A stretch of 64,000 bases of DNA from Wagnerdoeblera intermedia (GTDB lineage Bacteria > Pseudomonadota > Alphaproteobacteria > Rhodobacterales > Rhodobacteraceae): assembly GCF_042647465.1 (NCBI RefSeq), contig NZ_JBHRVN010000004.1; one strand, given 5' to 3'. Numbering within the stretch: the stretch's first letter is position 1; each line of letters opens with the position of its first letter. Positions 18,303 through 26,949 of the stretch are shown in pieces. The position numbers and the translations under genes were made by a program. The notes beneath the pieces were generated by a model. The model saw nothing but the letters and a program-made list of their open reading frames with translations. It did no database searches and was not told the DNA's origin.

Positions 18303-19535
18303 ATGACTGCGCCTAAAAAAGTCGTGCTGGCCTATTCGGGCGGTCTCGACACTTCGATCATCCTTAAGTGGCTGCAAACCGAATACGGTTGCGAAGTGGT
18401 CACCTTCACCGCTGACCTCGGTCAGGGCGAAGAGCTGGAGCCGGCGCGTCAGAAAGCGCTGCTGCTCGGGATCAAAGAAGAGAACATTCACATTATCGAT
18501 CTGCGCGAAGAATTTGTGCGCGATTTCGTGTTCCCGATGTTCCGCGCCAATGCGGTTTATGAAGGCCAGTATCTGCTGGGCACCTCGATCGCACGCCCGC
18601 TGATCTCGAAATATCTCGTTGAGCTGGCACAGAAATCCGGTGCGGATGCGGTTGCACACGGCGCAACCGGCAAGGGCAATGACCAGGTTCGTTTTGAACT
18701 CGGCGTCGCAGCGCTTGATCCGGCGATCAAAACCATTGCGCCCTGGCGCCTCTGGGATCTGACCTCGCGCACCAAACTTCTGGAATTTGCAGAGGCCAAC
18801 CAGATTCCGATCGCGAAAGACAAGCGCGGCGAAGCGCCCTTCTCGGTGGATGCAAACCTGCTGCATACCTCGTCCGAAGGTCGTGTACTGGAGAACCCTG
18901 CGGACGAATTCCCGGAATACGTTCTGCAGCGCGTTGTTCCGGTTGAGCAGGCCCCTGATGAGGCTGAGATGGTTGAGATCACCTTCGAGAAAGGTGATGC
19001 CGTCGCAATCAATGGCGAGGCTATGTCGCCTGCGACCATCCTGACCAAACTCAACGAGCTCGGCGGCAAACATGGTGTCGGCGTTCTGGATCTGGTGGAA
19101 AACCGCTTTGTCGGAATGAAATCGCGCGGCGTCTATGAGACCCCCGGCGGCACCATCCTGCTGGAAGCCCACCGCGGCATTGAGCAGATCACACTCGATT
19201 CCGGTGCAGGCCACCTGAAGGATTCGATCATGCCGCGCTATGCGGAGCTGATCTACAACGGCTTCTGGTTCTCGCCTGAGCGTGAGGCGCTGCAGGCGCT
19301 GATCGACAAGACCCAGGAGCATGTTTCGGGCACCGTGCGTGTGAAGCTTTACAAAGGCTCGGCCCGCACCGTTGCCCGCTGGTCCGAGCATTCGCTGTAC
19401 TCGGAAAAACACGTGACCTTCGAAGAGGATGCGGGCGCTTATGACCAGCGTGATGCGGCAGGCTTCATTCATCTGAATGCACTGCGTCTTAAGCTGGTCG
19501 CGACCCGTAACGCGCGCGTCGCCAAAAAAGACTGA
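18303..19535 (+). CDS. argG: Argininosuccinate synthase
   Basis: ATP-dependent ligase joining citrulline and aspartate in arginine synthesis, 410 residues, the normal length. The start at 18303 (MTAPKKVVLAYSGGLDTS) has GGGAGA upstream. Seen: the PP-loop AYSGGLDTSII, GTSIARPLI, AHGATGKGNDQVRFE, and SVDANLLHTSSEGRVLE. It is followed by a dispersed hairpin element and a terminator. Confidence 0.98.
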   Translation: MTAPKKVVLAYSGGLDTSIILKWLQTEYGCEVVTFTADLGQGEELEPARQKALLLGIKEENIHIIDLREEFVRDFVFPMFRANAVYEGQYLLGTSIARPLISKYLVELAQKSGADAVAHGATGKGNDQVRFELGVAALDPAIKTIAPWRLWDLTSRTKLLEFAEANQIPIAKDKRGEAPFSVDANLLHTSSEGRVLENPADEFPEYVLQRVVPVEQAPDEAEMVEITFEKGDAVAINGEAMSPATILTKLNELGGKHGVGVLDLVENRFVGMKSRGVYETPGGTILLEAHRGIEQITLDSGAGHLKDSIMPRYAELIYNGFWFSPEREALQALIDKTQEHVSGTVRVKLYKGSARTVARWSEHSLYSEKHVTFEEDAGAYDQRDAAGFIHLNALRLKLVATRNARVAKKD

Positions 19536-19549
19536 TCCGGTCGCTGGCA

Positions 19550-19593
19550 CCGGGGCTCTGCCCCGGACCCCGGAGTATTTCGAAAAAGCCAAA
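19550..19593 (+). repeat. Dispersed 3'-flanking element, copy 1
   Basis: Hairpin CCGGGG (19550-19555) with CCCCGG (19561-19566), then ACCCCGGAGTATTT, two bases, and AAAAAGCCAAA. The same arrangement recurs at 24228-24287 and, inverted, at 46462-46514. It begins 15 bases after the argG stop and in argG orientation. Confidence 0.75.
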
Positions 19594-19621
19594 GCGGCGC
19601 CTTCGGGCGTCGCTTTGCTTT
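19591..19621 (+). terminator. Terminator downstream of argG
   Basis: Stem AAAGCGGCGCC with GGCGTCGCTTT around a TTCG loop, followed by GCTTT. Its first bases are the AAA end of the dispersed element, so element and terminator are joined. Confidence 0.75.
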
Positions 19622-19685
19622 GCGGGTGACTTGCAGGGGCGCGGAGCCAGCCCTAGATTGAAGCGAAGGTGCGAAGGAGCAGACA

Positions 19686-19922
19686 ATGGCGATTCAGGCC
19701 CAGGATATCGAAAATCTTCTGCGGGAAGCTTTCCCGGAGGCGGTGATCACCGTGCAGGGCGATGATGGCGCGCATTTTGCCGCGGAAGTTGTGGATGCTT
19801 CGTTCAAAGGTCTGAACCGCGTGCAGCAGCAGCGCCTGGTTTATGCCGCGCTGAAGGGCAAGATGGACGGCCCTGCGGGTGAGTTGCACGCTCTGGCACT
19901 GACCACCCGGGCGCCGGAATAA
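19686..19922 (+). CDS. BolA family protein
   Basis: Small BolA-like protein, 78 residues, partner of monothiol glutaredoxins in iron-sulfur cluster sensing and delivery. GAAGGAG lies just upstream of the start. The class II KH-like fold is visible (AHFAAEVVDASFKGLNRVQQQRLVYAAL) with the BolA helix and the terminal HALALTTRAPE. The grxD gene follows after one tiny gene, matching the known BolA-Grx4 partnership. Confidence 0.95.
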   Translation: MAIQAQDIENLLREAFPEAVITVQGDDGAHFAAEVVDASFKGLNRVQQQRLVYAALKGKMDGPAGELHALALTTRAPE

Positions 19923-19990
19923 TGATCTGGCTTCTGCTGGCCGTCCTTGTCCTCGTCGGGCTGGTGATGGTGGCGCGGCGGTCGAAATAA
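19922..19990 (+). CDS. Predicted 22-residue single-span membrane microprotein
   Basis: A 23-codon open frame begins at the ATG that overlaps the bolA stop (TAATG) and ends at 19990. The product starts MIWLLLAVLVLVGLV, then MVARRSK: one hydrophobic span with a basic C-terminus, the form of a real membrane peptide. It lies between bolA and grxD with normal spacing to both, so coupled translation is plausible. No family is recognised, and a chance frame cannot be excluded at this length. Confidence 0.5.
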   Translation: MIWLLLAVLVLVGLVMVARRSK

Positions 19991-20026
19991 GATGAAGGCG
20001 CGGCCTTCAGCAAAAGGAATGATGAG

Positions 20027-20386
20027 ATGAGCGCTCTGGACCAGATCCGCGAGACGATCGAACAAAATGACGTCGTGCTCTTCATGAAGGGCAATAAGAT
20101 GATGCCGCAGTGCGGTTTCTCCAGCCGTGTGGCGGGGATTCTGAACTACATGGGCATCGACTATGCCGATGTGAACGTGCTGGCTGATGCGGAAATCCGT
20201 CAGGGGATCAAAGACTTCTCTGACTGGCCGACCATTCCGCAGCTCTATGTGAAGGGCGAATTTGTCGGCGGTTGCGACATTGTCACCGAGATGACGCTCT
20301 CGGGCGAACTTGACACCCTGCTGGAGAACAGCGGCGTGGCTTTCGACAAAGAAAAGGCGGATCAGATCCGCGCAGCCAACGGCTGA
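20027..20386 (+). CDS. grxD: Monothiol glutaredoxin Grx4 type
   Basis: CGFS-type glutaredoxin, 119 residues, that binds a bridging [2Fe-2S] cluster and works with BolA. Seen: VVLFMKGNKMMPQCGFSSRV with the CGFS active site (about residue 28), the WPTIPQLYVKGEFVGGCDIV glutathione-binding segment (about 72-91). AAGGAATGATG lies upstream of the start at 20027. It is the last gene of the bolA unit and is followed by a terminator. Confidence 0.96.
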   Translation: MSALDQIRETIEQNDVVLFMKGNKMMPQCGFSSRVAGILNYMGIDYADVNVLADAEIRQGIKDFSDWPTIPQLYVKGEFVGGCDIVTEMTLSGELDTLLENSGVAFDKEKADQIRAANG

Positions 20387-20440
20387 GCCATGCGTGTCCC
20401 GGATCTTTCCCCGGGCATCTGCAGGACTCGCGTTATAAAG

Positions 20441-20465
20441 AGGCGACGGGTGACCGTCGCCTTTT
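20441..20465 (+). terminator. Terminator downstream of grxD
   Basis: Stem AGGCGACGG with CCGTCGCCT around GTGA, followed by TTTG. The 140 bases from here to rnr show no gene. Confidence 0.8.
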
Positions 20466-20604
20466 GCATGGCGGCCTCCGTCAGGAGTGCGGCAGGCCCG
20501 GCCCCGGCGCTGCGGCAATCTGCACGGGCGTGGTGTCGTGCTCTCCCGAGGGGTCAGGGGCTTTTCAGCATGACCTTTCTGCACTCTCATGATAGGGGCA
20601 GCGG

Positions 20605-22872
20605 ATGAAACAGCTTCCGACCCGCCAGGACCTTCTGAAATGGATCGCCGAGAACCCCGGCGAAACCGCAAAACGTGACATCGCCCGTGCCTTTGGCATT
20701 AAGGGCGCGGCACGGATTGAACTCAAGCGCATGCTCAAAGAGCTTGCGGATGAAGGGGTTCTTGAAAAGAAAGCCCGCCGCTTTGCGGAGCCGGGGGATC
20801 TGCCGCCGATCCAGGTGATTGAGATTGTCGGGCCGGACCGCTCGGGCGATCTTTGGGCGAAGGTGCTGGAATGGCGCGTCGAGGGCGAACCTCCGCGCAT
20901 TCTGATGCAGACCGGGCGGGATGATCCGGCGGTCGGGCGTGGCGACCGGGTTCTGGCGCGGCTGGAAAAGGTCAGCGGCGAAGAGCATGCCTATGTCGGG
21001 CGCATCATCCGCAAACTCGGCCAGACCGCGCAGCGCATCCTTGGGATCTTCCGCCTTGGGGCGGAAGGCGGGCGCATCCTGCCGATCGACAAGGGCGAGG
21101 CGAAGGAATGGGCGGTCAGCCGCGATAACACGGCTGACGCGCGCGACGGTGAGCTTGTTGAGGCGGAACTCCTGGGCAAGCGCCAGTCGCTGGGGCTGCC
21201 GCGGGCGAAAATTGTTGCGCGTCTGGGCGATCCCGGGGCACCGAAAGCCGTCTCGCTGATCGCGATTCATCAGCATGGCATTCCGGATGTTTTCCCGGAT
21301 GAGGCTCTGCGTCAGGCCGGGAGCGCAAAGCCCGCGCCTTTGGGCAAACGCGAAGATCTGCGTCATCTCGATCTGGTCACCATTGATCCGGTCGATGCGC
21401 GTGACCGCGATGATGCGGTTCTGGCGCTTGCGGATGAGGATCCCTCGAACCCCGGCGGCTTCCGCCTGTGGGTGGCGATTGCCGATGTAGCGCATTATGT
21501 GACACCCGGCTCGGCGCTCGACCGTGAAGCGAAAAAGCGCGGCAACTCGACCTATTTCCCCGACCGCGTCGTGCCGATGCTGCCCGATGCGCTTTCGGGC
21601 GATCTTTGTTCGCTGCATGAGAATGTGGACCGCGCCTGTATGGCTGTGGAGATGCGGATTGACGCTGAGGGGCGCAAGATTGCGCAGCGCTTTACCCGCG
21701 GGCTGATGCGCTCAAAGGCCTCGCTGTCTTATGAGATGGTGCAGGAGGCGATTGACGGGCGGCCGGATGACAAAACGGCACCGCTGCTTGAGACGGTTCT
21801 GAAGCCGCTTTACGCCGCCTATGCGGCGCTGAAGCGGGCGCGGGCAGCTCGTCAGCCGCTGGAGCTGGATCTGCCCGAACGTCGCATCATCCTGAGCGAT
21901 GAGGGCAAGGTGCTTTCGGTCGCGTTCAAAGAGCGCTTTGACGCCCATAAGCTGATCGAAGAATTCATGGTGCTCGCCAATGTGGCGGCCGCCGAAGAGT
22001 TGCAGAAGCTGAAGTCGCCGCTGCTGTTCCGCGTCCATGAAGAGCCGGCGCCGGATAAGATCGATGCGCTGCGTGAGACGGCTGTGGCTTCGGGCTTTAC
22101 CCTGGCGAAGGGGCAGGTGCTGAAGACCGCGCATCTCAATGCGCTGCTGAAGCAGGCCGAGGGCACGGATCATCAGGAGCTGATGAACCTGACCACGCTG
22201 CGCTCGATGACCCAGGCCTATTACGGGCCGGACAATCTGGGCCACTTCGGTCTGGCGCTGAAGGATTATGCGCATTTCACCTCACCGATCCGGCGCTATT
22301 CGGATCTGATCGTGCACCGCTCGCTGATTAAGGCGCATGGCTGGGGCGATGACGGGCTGAGCCGCGAAGATATTGAGCTGCTGGCTGAGACCGCCAAACA
22401 GATCTCAGACAGCGAGCGTCGCTCTATGGCGGCGGAACGCGATACCACCGATCGCTACCTCGCCGCCTGGCTCTCAGACCGGGTGGGGGCTGAGTTTTCG
22501 GGCCGCATCTCGGGCGTGCAGAAGTTTGGCCTGTTTGTGCGGCTTGATGAAAGCGGAGCGGATGGTCTGGTGCCGATCCGCGAGGTGGGGCGTGAGTTCT
22601 TCCACTATGATCCTGACAGCCAGACGCTGATGGGCGCGGAAACCGGGCTTGAGATCGGCATCGGCGCGCGGGTGACCGTGCGGCTGCGCGAGGCGGCGCC
22701 GATTTCGGGCGGGCTGATTCTGGAGCTTCTGAGCATCGACGATCAGAGCCTGCCTTCGGGGCGCGCTTCGCGCGGGCGCAAAGGACCGCGCGGCAAGCCT
22801 TATAAAAGCCGCACGCGGCGTGAGGGCGAGAAACCGGCGAAATCCCGCAAGGTGATCCGTACAAGGAAGTGA
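20605..22872 (+). CDS. rnr: Ribonuclease R
   Basis: Hydrolytic 3'-5' exoribonuclease that degrades structured RNA, 755 residues. Domains: an N-terminal winged helix (LLKWIAENPGETAKRDIARAFG), cold-shock domains (about 70-230), the RNB catalytic domain with LDLVTIDPVDARDRDDAV (about 253-270; the clustered Asp residues bind Mg) and FTSPIRRYSDLIVHRSL, then an S1 domain (GAEFSGRISGVQKFGLFVRL, about 630) and a lysine/arginine-rich tail. Lone gene with its own upstream gap. Confidence 0.97.
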   Translation: MKQLPTRQDLLKWIAENPGETAKRDIARAFGIKGAARIELKRMLKELADEGVLEKKARRFAEPGDLPPIQVIEIVGPDRSGDLWAKVLEWRVEGEPPRILMQTGRDDPAVGRGDRVLARLEKVSGEEHAYVGRIIRKLGQTAQRILGIFRLGAEGGRILPIDKGEAKEWAVSRDNTADARDGELVEAELLGKRQSLGLPRAKIVARLGDPGAPKAVSLIAIHQHGIPDVFPDEALRQAGSAKPAPLGKREDLRHLDLVTIDPVDARDRDDAVLALADEDPSNPGGFRLWVAIADVAHYVTPGSALDREAKKRGNSTYFPDRVVPMLPDALSGDLCSLHENVDRACMAVEMRIDAEGRKIAQRFTRGLMRSKASLSYEMVQEAIDGRPDDKTAPLLETVLKPLYAAYAALKRARAARQPLELDLPERRIILSDEGKVLSVAFKERFDAHKLIEEFMVLANVAAAEELQKLKSPLLFRVHEEPAPDKIDALRETAVASGFTLAKGQVLKTAHLNALLKQAEGTDHQELMNLTTLRSMTQAYYGPDNLGHFGLALKDYAHFTSPIRRYSDLIVHRSLIKAHGWGDDGLSREDIELLAETAKQISDSERRSMAAERDTTDRYLAAWLSDRVGAEFSGRISGVQKFGLFVRLDESGADGLVPIREVGREFFHYDPDSQTLMGAETGLEIGIGARVTVRLREAAPISGGLILELLSIDDQSLPSGRASRGRKGPRGKPYKSRTRREGEKPAKSRKVIRTRK

Positions 22873-22955
22873 AACCCGTTGCGGGACTGTGCAGAGCGCT
22901 CTTTTGCCGCTAGGTTGCGACAAAAGAGCAGCACCCAGTTACGAACAGGTTTACC

Positions 22956-24218
22956 ATGTACAAAGGTCTCAGATATGCCGGGTTTTTCGCGGCCGTCCTT
23001 CTGCCCACCGCCTGCAGCTATGGCGCGCCGGAGCATCTGAGAAACCGCCCGGCGGCCTCGCCTGCCCCGGCCGCGCCGGTGACCCCGGCCAGTGCCGAGC
23101 AGCGGGCCGGATTTGAGCGCTGGACCGAGGGCTTCCGCGCCCGCGCCCGCGCCAAGGGGATCTCGGACGGGGTGCTGAGCCGGGCGCTGGCCTCGGCGTC
23201 TTACGATCCCGATGTCATCCGGCTGGACCGCCGTCAGGCAGAATTTGCCCGTCCGATCTGGGAATATCTCGATTCTGCCGTCTCAGACACCCGTCTGCGC
23301 AATGGCCGCAATGCGCTGGCGCAGCATGGCCGGGCGCTCTCGGCCATTGAGGCGCGCTACGGCGTGCCCAAAGAAGTTGTGGCTGCGGTCTGGGGCATGG
23401 AGACGAGCTATGGGGTGAACCGTGGCAAAAAGCAGATCATCTCGTCGCTGGCGACCCTGGCCTATGACGGGCGGCGGGGGGCCTTTTTTGAAGAGCAGCT
23501 GATCGCCGCGCTGAAGATCCTTCAGGCCGGGGATACCAGCCCTGAGAATATGCGCGGCTCCTGGGCGGGGGCGATGGGTCACACCCAGTTCATGCCCACG
23601 AGCTATCTGAGCTATGCGGTGGATTTCACCGGCGACGGGCGGCGCGATATCTGGTCGGATGACCCGACCGATGCCCTGGCCTCGGCGGCGAATTATCTGA
23701 ACAAAATGGGCTGGAAGAGTGGTCAGCCCTGGGCGGTTGAGGTCACGGTCCCGGCAGGCTTCCGCGAGGCCGGCAAGTCGATCAAAAAGTCCCCGGCGCA
23801 GTGGCAGGCCCAGGGCGTAAGCCCGGTGCGCGGCGGGCGGATTGCGGACTACGGTCCGGCGTCGATCCTGATGCCGGCGGGGGCCAATGGCCCGGCGCTG
23901 ATGATCTTTGACAACTTCCGCGTGATCTCGCGCTATAACAATGCCGACAGCTATGTGATGGGCATTGGTCTGCTGTCCGACCAGCTCGCGGGCCGGGGGG
24001 GGCTGCAGAAGGCATGGCCGCGCAGTGACCGGGCCCTGACCGAATCTGAGCGCAAAGAGATTCAGAGCCGTCTGATGCAGAAGGGCTTTTACCAGGGTGA
24101 AATCGACGGGGTGACCGGCTCGGGCACCATGGATGCGGTCCGCGCCTGGCAGTCCTCGGTGGGGCAGACGCCGGATGGCTATGTCAATGAAGCGCTGCTG
24201 AAAAAGCTGCGCGGCTGA
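22956..24218 (+). CDS. Lytic murein transglycosylase, MltB-like lipoprotein
   Basis: Membrane-anchored peptidoglycan lyase, 420 residues. The N-terminus is a lipoprotein signal with lipobox LPTAC (Cys about 22). The SLT_2-type catalytic domain (about 50-330) has AVWGMETSYGVNRG, whose Glu is the family's catalytic acid, and GSWAGAMGHTQFMPTSYL. A C-terminal peptidoglycan-binding domain is seen (SRLMQKGFYQGEIDGVTGSG, about 365-418). It contains an eight-G run that stays in frame. Copy 2 of the dispersed element follows within ten bases of the stop. Confidence 0.95.
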   Translation: MYKGLRYAGFFAAVLLPTACSYGAPEHLRNRPAASPAPAAPVTPASAEQRAGFERWTEGFRARARAKGISDGVLSRALASASYDPDVIRLDRRQAEFARPIWEYLDSAVSDTRLRNGRNALAQHGRALSAIEARYGVPKEVVAAVWGMETSYGVNRGKKQIISSLATLAYDGRRGAFFEEQLIAALKILQAGDTSPENMRGSWAGAMGHTQFMPTSYLSYAVDFTGDGRRDIWSDDPTDALASAANYLNKMGWKSGQPWAVEVTVPAGFREAGKSIKKSPAQWQAQGVSPVRGGRIADYGPASILMPAGANGPALMIFDNFRVISRYNNADSYVMGIGLLSDQLAGRGGLQKAWPRSDRALTESERKEIQSRLMQKGFYQGEIDGVTGSGTMDAVRAWQSSVGQTPDGYVNEALLKKLRG

Positions 24219-24227
24219 ACGAGAGCG

Positions 24228-24287
24228 CCGGGGCGGGCTGCCTGCCCGCCCCGGACCCCACCCGGGAGTATTTTCAAAAAGCCAAAA
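24228..24287 (+). repeat. Dispersed 3'-flanking element, copy 2
   Basis: Hairpin CCGGGGCGGGC (24228-24238) with GCCCGCCCCGG (24244-24254), then ACCCCACCCGGGAGTATTTT and CAAAAAGCCAAAA. Downstream of the transglycosylase gene in its orientation, ending exactly at the stop of the convergent lacI-family gene. Confidence 0.75.
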
Positions 24288-25340
24288 TCAGGCGCGGCGG
24301 ATGGTATCTCCGGGCAGGATCGCAGGCTCAAGCTCAATCACCTGGCGGCTCAGAGCTTTGCCGGAGCGGGCGGCGGTGATGATCTCTGCCGCGCGGCGGC
24401 CGATTTCACGACGGCAGCTGTCCATGGTGGCAAGGCGGCGCGGCAGCCCCTGGATCAGATCAATCGCATTGAAGCCCGCAAGACCGATCTCTCCCGGCAC
24501 ATCCATGCCCTGCTCGAGGCAATGCAAAAGCCCGCCTGCGCCGATCATGTCATTTGAGCAATAGATGAAGTCGAGGTCAGGGTGGCTTTTGAGCAGGGCT
24601 GCCGTCATTTCGCGGCCCTTTTGCAGAGCTGAGCCGCCGTCGTAGAAATCCCTGGCCTGAACCGCGAGGCCCGCGTCCCGGAGAGCGGCTTCAAAGCCCT
24701 CCATCCTTTTGCGCGCGCGGTGGTCATCGGGCATTTTTGTGCCCAGGAAACCAATCCGGCGGTAACCTGCTTTCAGGATTGCCTCTGCCATCCGGCGGCC
24801 TGCGAGATCGTGAGAAATGCCCACCATGCTGTCGACCGGCGTGCCGTTGACATCCATGATTTCCACCACCGGGATCCCCGCAGCCGCCAGCATGGCGCGC
24901 GAGGCCTCTGAATGCTCCAGCCCCGCGACGATGATCCCCGAGGGGCGCCAGGAGAGCATTTCGTAGAGTACTTCCTCCTCCCGGGCCTGGCTGTAGCGGG
25001 TGACACCGATCACCGGCTGCAGGCCACTTTCCTCAAGCACATCCGAGATGCCCTGGAGCACTTCCGGGAAGACCTGGTTGGAGAGGGAGGGGATGACCAC
25101 GCCGACGAGATTGACCCGCTGGCTGGCGAGGGCACCGGCGATGCGGTTGGGCACATAGCCCAGTTCGCGGGCGGCCAGCAGAACCTTCTGTCGGGTCGGC
25201 TCTGAGACATCGCCGCGATTTCTGAGCACGCGGCTGACCGTCATTTCCGAGACACCGGACTTTTCCGAGACATCCCGAAGGGTCAGCGGACGGCGTGGCG
25301 GGATCGGCCTTGGCTGACCCTGTTTTGGCTGTTCGGCCAT
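24288..25340 (-). CDS. LacI family transcriptional regulator
   Basis: Sugar-type repressor, 350 residues. The HTH is seen at about 20-40 (LTLRDVSEKSGVSEMTVSRV) with the hinge helix NRIAGALASQR, then a periplasmic-binding-protein-like effector domain (NLVGVVIPSLSNQVFPEVLQ; IYCSNDMIGAGGL; GFNAIDLIQGLPRRLATM). It resembles gluconate-type (GntR of E. coli) repressors, but no transporter or sugar-kinase gene is adjacent, so the regulon is unknown. Divergent from the split tRNA gene 114 bases away. Confidence 0.93.
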   Translation of the reverse strand: MAEQPKQGQPRPIPPRRPLTLRDVSEKSGVSEMTVSRVLRNRGDVSEPTRQKVLLAARELGYVPNRIAGALASQRVNLVGVVIPSLSNQVFPEVLQGISDVLEESGLQPVIGVTRYSQAREEEVLYEMLSWRPSGIIVAGLEHSEASRAMLAAAGIPVVEIMDVNGTPVDSMVGISHDLAGRRMAEAILKAGYRRIGFLGTKMPDDHRARKRMEGFEAALRDAGLAVQARDFYDGGSALQKGREMTAALLKSHPDLDFIYCSNDMIGAGGLLHCLEQGMDVPGEIGLAGFNAIDLIQGLPRRLATMDSCRREIGRRAAEIITAARSGKALSRQVIELEPAILPGDTIRRA

Positions 25341-25454
25341 CGTTCACCACTCCCATCACGTCGACGTCCTTTGATTTTAGACGAAAGCGGCAGGCGTGGC
25401 AAAGCGCAAGACCGGTTGCATCCGGGGCGATTTTTCGGCATGAGCGAAGGGGAT

Positions 25455-25481
25455 GGCCCCGTGGCTCAACTGGATAGAGCA
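25455..25481 (+). pseudogene. 5' fragment of disrupted tRNA-Arg(CCU)
   Basis: GGCCCCG acceptor strand, TG, the D stem GCTC, D loop and GAGC, ending GAGCA at 25477-25481. The acceptor pairs with CGGGGTC at 37115-37121, 11.6 kb away, where the rest of the same tRNA stands. After GAGCA the sequence changes to AT-rich DNA with no anticodon or T arm, so the tRNA is not rebuilt on this side. Confidence 0.85.
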
Positions 25482-25657
25482 CAAGTATACCCCTAAGGCC
25501 TACTAGAGATAAGTTTTTGAAATGAATACAAACACTTACCTCAAGTAACCCTACTAATACTTCAGATCATCTTACTGCGTCTATCGTTTGATCAAGCTAC
25601 TGCAAGGTAGCATCTTGATACATCAATCAGCTAAGCCCCCACCGAACTTTTAAATAG

Positions 25658-26032
25658 CTATCGAAGACATCGCTGCAGTAACATTATAGTTAAGAGTCGG
25701 GCAGCGGTACCTATATGGTTTGATAATTCGTCAACCAGATCTTCAAATTTATCTCGAGGACAATCGTGTTTTTCCTGTACACAGGTAACTGACTCCGTCT
25801 GCTCCACCTCGGGGCGCTTGGAATCAGAGACTTGGGAATAGACTTCAATAGCTTCGGAAACTACGCCAGCTTTAGAAATTGAACGGGACACATGCTTAGA
25901 AATTACGGCATCCTCGTAATCTTTATAGAAACTGAGCATACCTGATTTGTACGCGATCCGCTTCGCGGCTCGTAGCTCATTATCAGAAGCACCTAAAGAT
26001 TTTAGTTCATTCTCTATTAAAGATTTTGCCAA
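25658..26032 (-). CDS. Hypothetical protein, probably N-terminally truncated
   Basis: Frame of 124 residues in AT-rich DNA unlike the surrounding chromosome. The only in-frame start at the N-terminal end is a TTG, and the frame continues upstream into an IS66 remnant, so the true N-terminus was probably lost. The sequence is charged and helical (KSLIENELKSLGASDNELRA), with a central run SKHVSRSISKAGVVSEAIEV. No family recognised, no signal peptide or membrane span. It lies in the GC-poor left end of the insertion and probably belongs to its original cargo. The 176 bases to its left hold no gene. Confidence 0.4.
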   Translation of the reverse strand: MAKSLIENELKSLGASDNELRAAKRIAYKSGMLSFYKDYEDAVISKHVSRSISKAGVVSEAIEVYSQVSDSKRPEVEQTESVTCVQEKHDCPRDKFEDLVDELSNHIGTAARLLTIMLLQRCLR

Positions 26033-26035
26033 AGA

Positions 26036-26252
26036 GTTGCGGTGCCGTCACGCCCAGCCTGCGCGCCAGAGCCGAAACATTCACCCCGGGCACGAGCGCG
26101 GCAGCAACAGCGTCGGCTTTGAACTCATCTGACCAGCGCCGCCGCTCGGCTACAGGGGCGCCGTCAAAACGCTCAACAAAAGCCTCCACGAATTCCAGCC
26201 GACCAGTCGCAGGCACAGTCGCAGAGATAGTTGTAGGGGTAGTCTCTGACAT
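26036..26252 (-). pseudogene. IS66-type accessory transposase (TnpA/OrfA) fragment
   Basis: About 72 residues in frame from the ATG at 26252 contain the helix-turn-helix of IS66 OrfA (ERRRWSDEFKADAVAAALVP, then VNVSALARRLGVTAPQLF). Normal proteins continue with a W-R rich block; here the similarity stops at LF and the frame runs into unrelated AT-rich DNA. So only the 5' part of the gene survives. No OrfB or OrfC is present. Confidence 0.65.
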
Positions 26253-26330
26253 AAGGCCTCACGCATACTCAGGATGCAGGAAGCATAACTATCTCACGAA
26301 AGCCCGTAACCCATGGGGTCGGCTGCCCGC

Positions 26331-26602
26331 TTACTGTTGCGGGGTGAAGGTTTTGGCAAACTCGACGGGCGTTCTCCAGCCAAGCCGCGAATGAGGGCGT
26401 TCATTGTTGTAATCCTGCCGCCAGGCAGCCAGAGCCGCTCGGGCCCATGCCAGCGATGGGAAGAGGGTCTCGTTCAGGAATTCGTCGCGCAGGCGACCAT
26501 TGAAGCTTTCAATGAAGGCGTTCTGGGTCGGCTTGCCTGGCGCAATGTAGTGCCAGTCGATCTGACGCTCCTGGGCAAAGCTCAGAATGGCATTGGCTAA
26601 AG
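26331..26602 (-). pseudogene. IS3-family transposase OrfB, C-terminal fragment
   Basis: The last ~90 residues of an IS3-family DDE transposase: NAILSFAQERQIDWHYIAPGKPT, then QNAFIESFNGRLRDEFLNE with the terminal catalytic Glu region, and NNERPHSRLGWRTPVEFA. The upstream part including the first two catalytic Asp residues is missing; the frame joins the serine-recombinase fragment near 26600. Confidence 0.75.
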
Positions 26603-26949
26603 AACGCATGGCAAGCCTCAAGGCATTACGGGATCAAGCCGTAGCCGATGCCGAGCGCACGCAACTCGCGCTAAACAGTTCAGGCGATCAGGGTGTCACC
26701 CCTGACATGCTCAAGGCATTCGCCTGCAAGGCTCGTGAACGGATACGACTCGACAGTGGCGGCTATCACCGCGACCACCTGCGCGCTCTGGCGCAGCGCG
26801 TCGAGGTTGCTGACGACGAGGTTCGCATAATGGGATCGAAGTCAGAGCTACTGCGAACACTGGTCGCCGCTTCAAGCGTAGAAACGGCGGCGTTCGGCGT
26901 TCAGAGTTCTGTACTGAAATGGCGCGCCGTACAGGAGTCGAACCTGTGA
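26602..26949 (+). pseudogene. Large serine recombinase, C-terminal fragment
   Basis: About 115 residues resembling the C-terminal end of large serine recombinases: a coiled-coil start (KERMASLKALRDQAVADAER), a central ACKARERIRLDSGGYHRDHL block and the family's VEVADDEVRIMGSKSELLRTL near the end. The catalytic N-terminal domain is absent, cut off by the IS3 remnant. The frame continues as SSVLKWRAVQESNL and stops inside the 3' end of the tRNA-Arg gene on the other strand. That geometry is typical of a recombinase next to a tRNA attachment site, so this is probably the remnant of an integrase that once used this tRNA (inference). Confidence 0.6.

Noticed and set aside
16812..19592. Very long frames on both strands (about 900 codons) spanning ilvA and argG
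   Set aside because: They are readthrough or antisense artefacts: one is argG extended upstream over the antisense of ilvA, the other ilvA extended over the antisense of argG. The true starts at 18303 and 18119 match the families.
23995..24002. Eight-G run as a third homopolymer frameshift
   Set aside because: The transglycosylase frame continues correctly through the run (LAGRGGLQKAWP), so eight is the right number.
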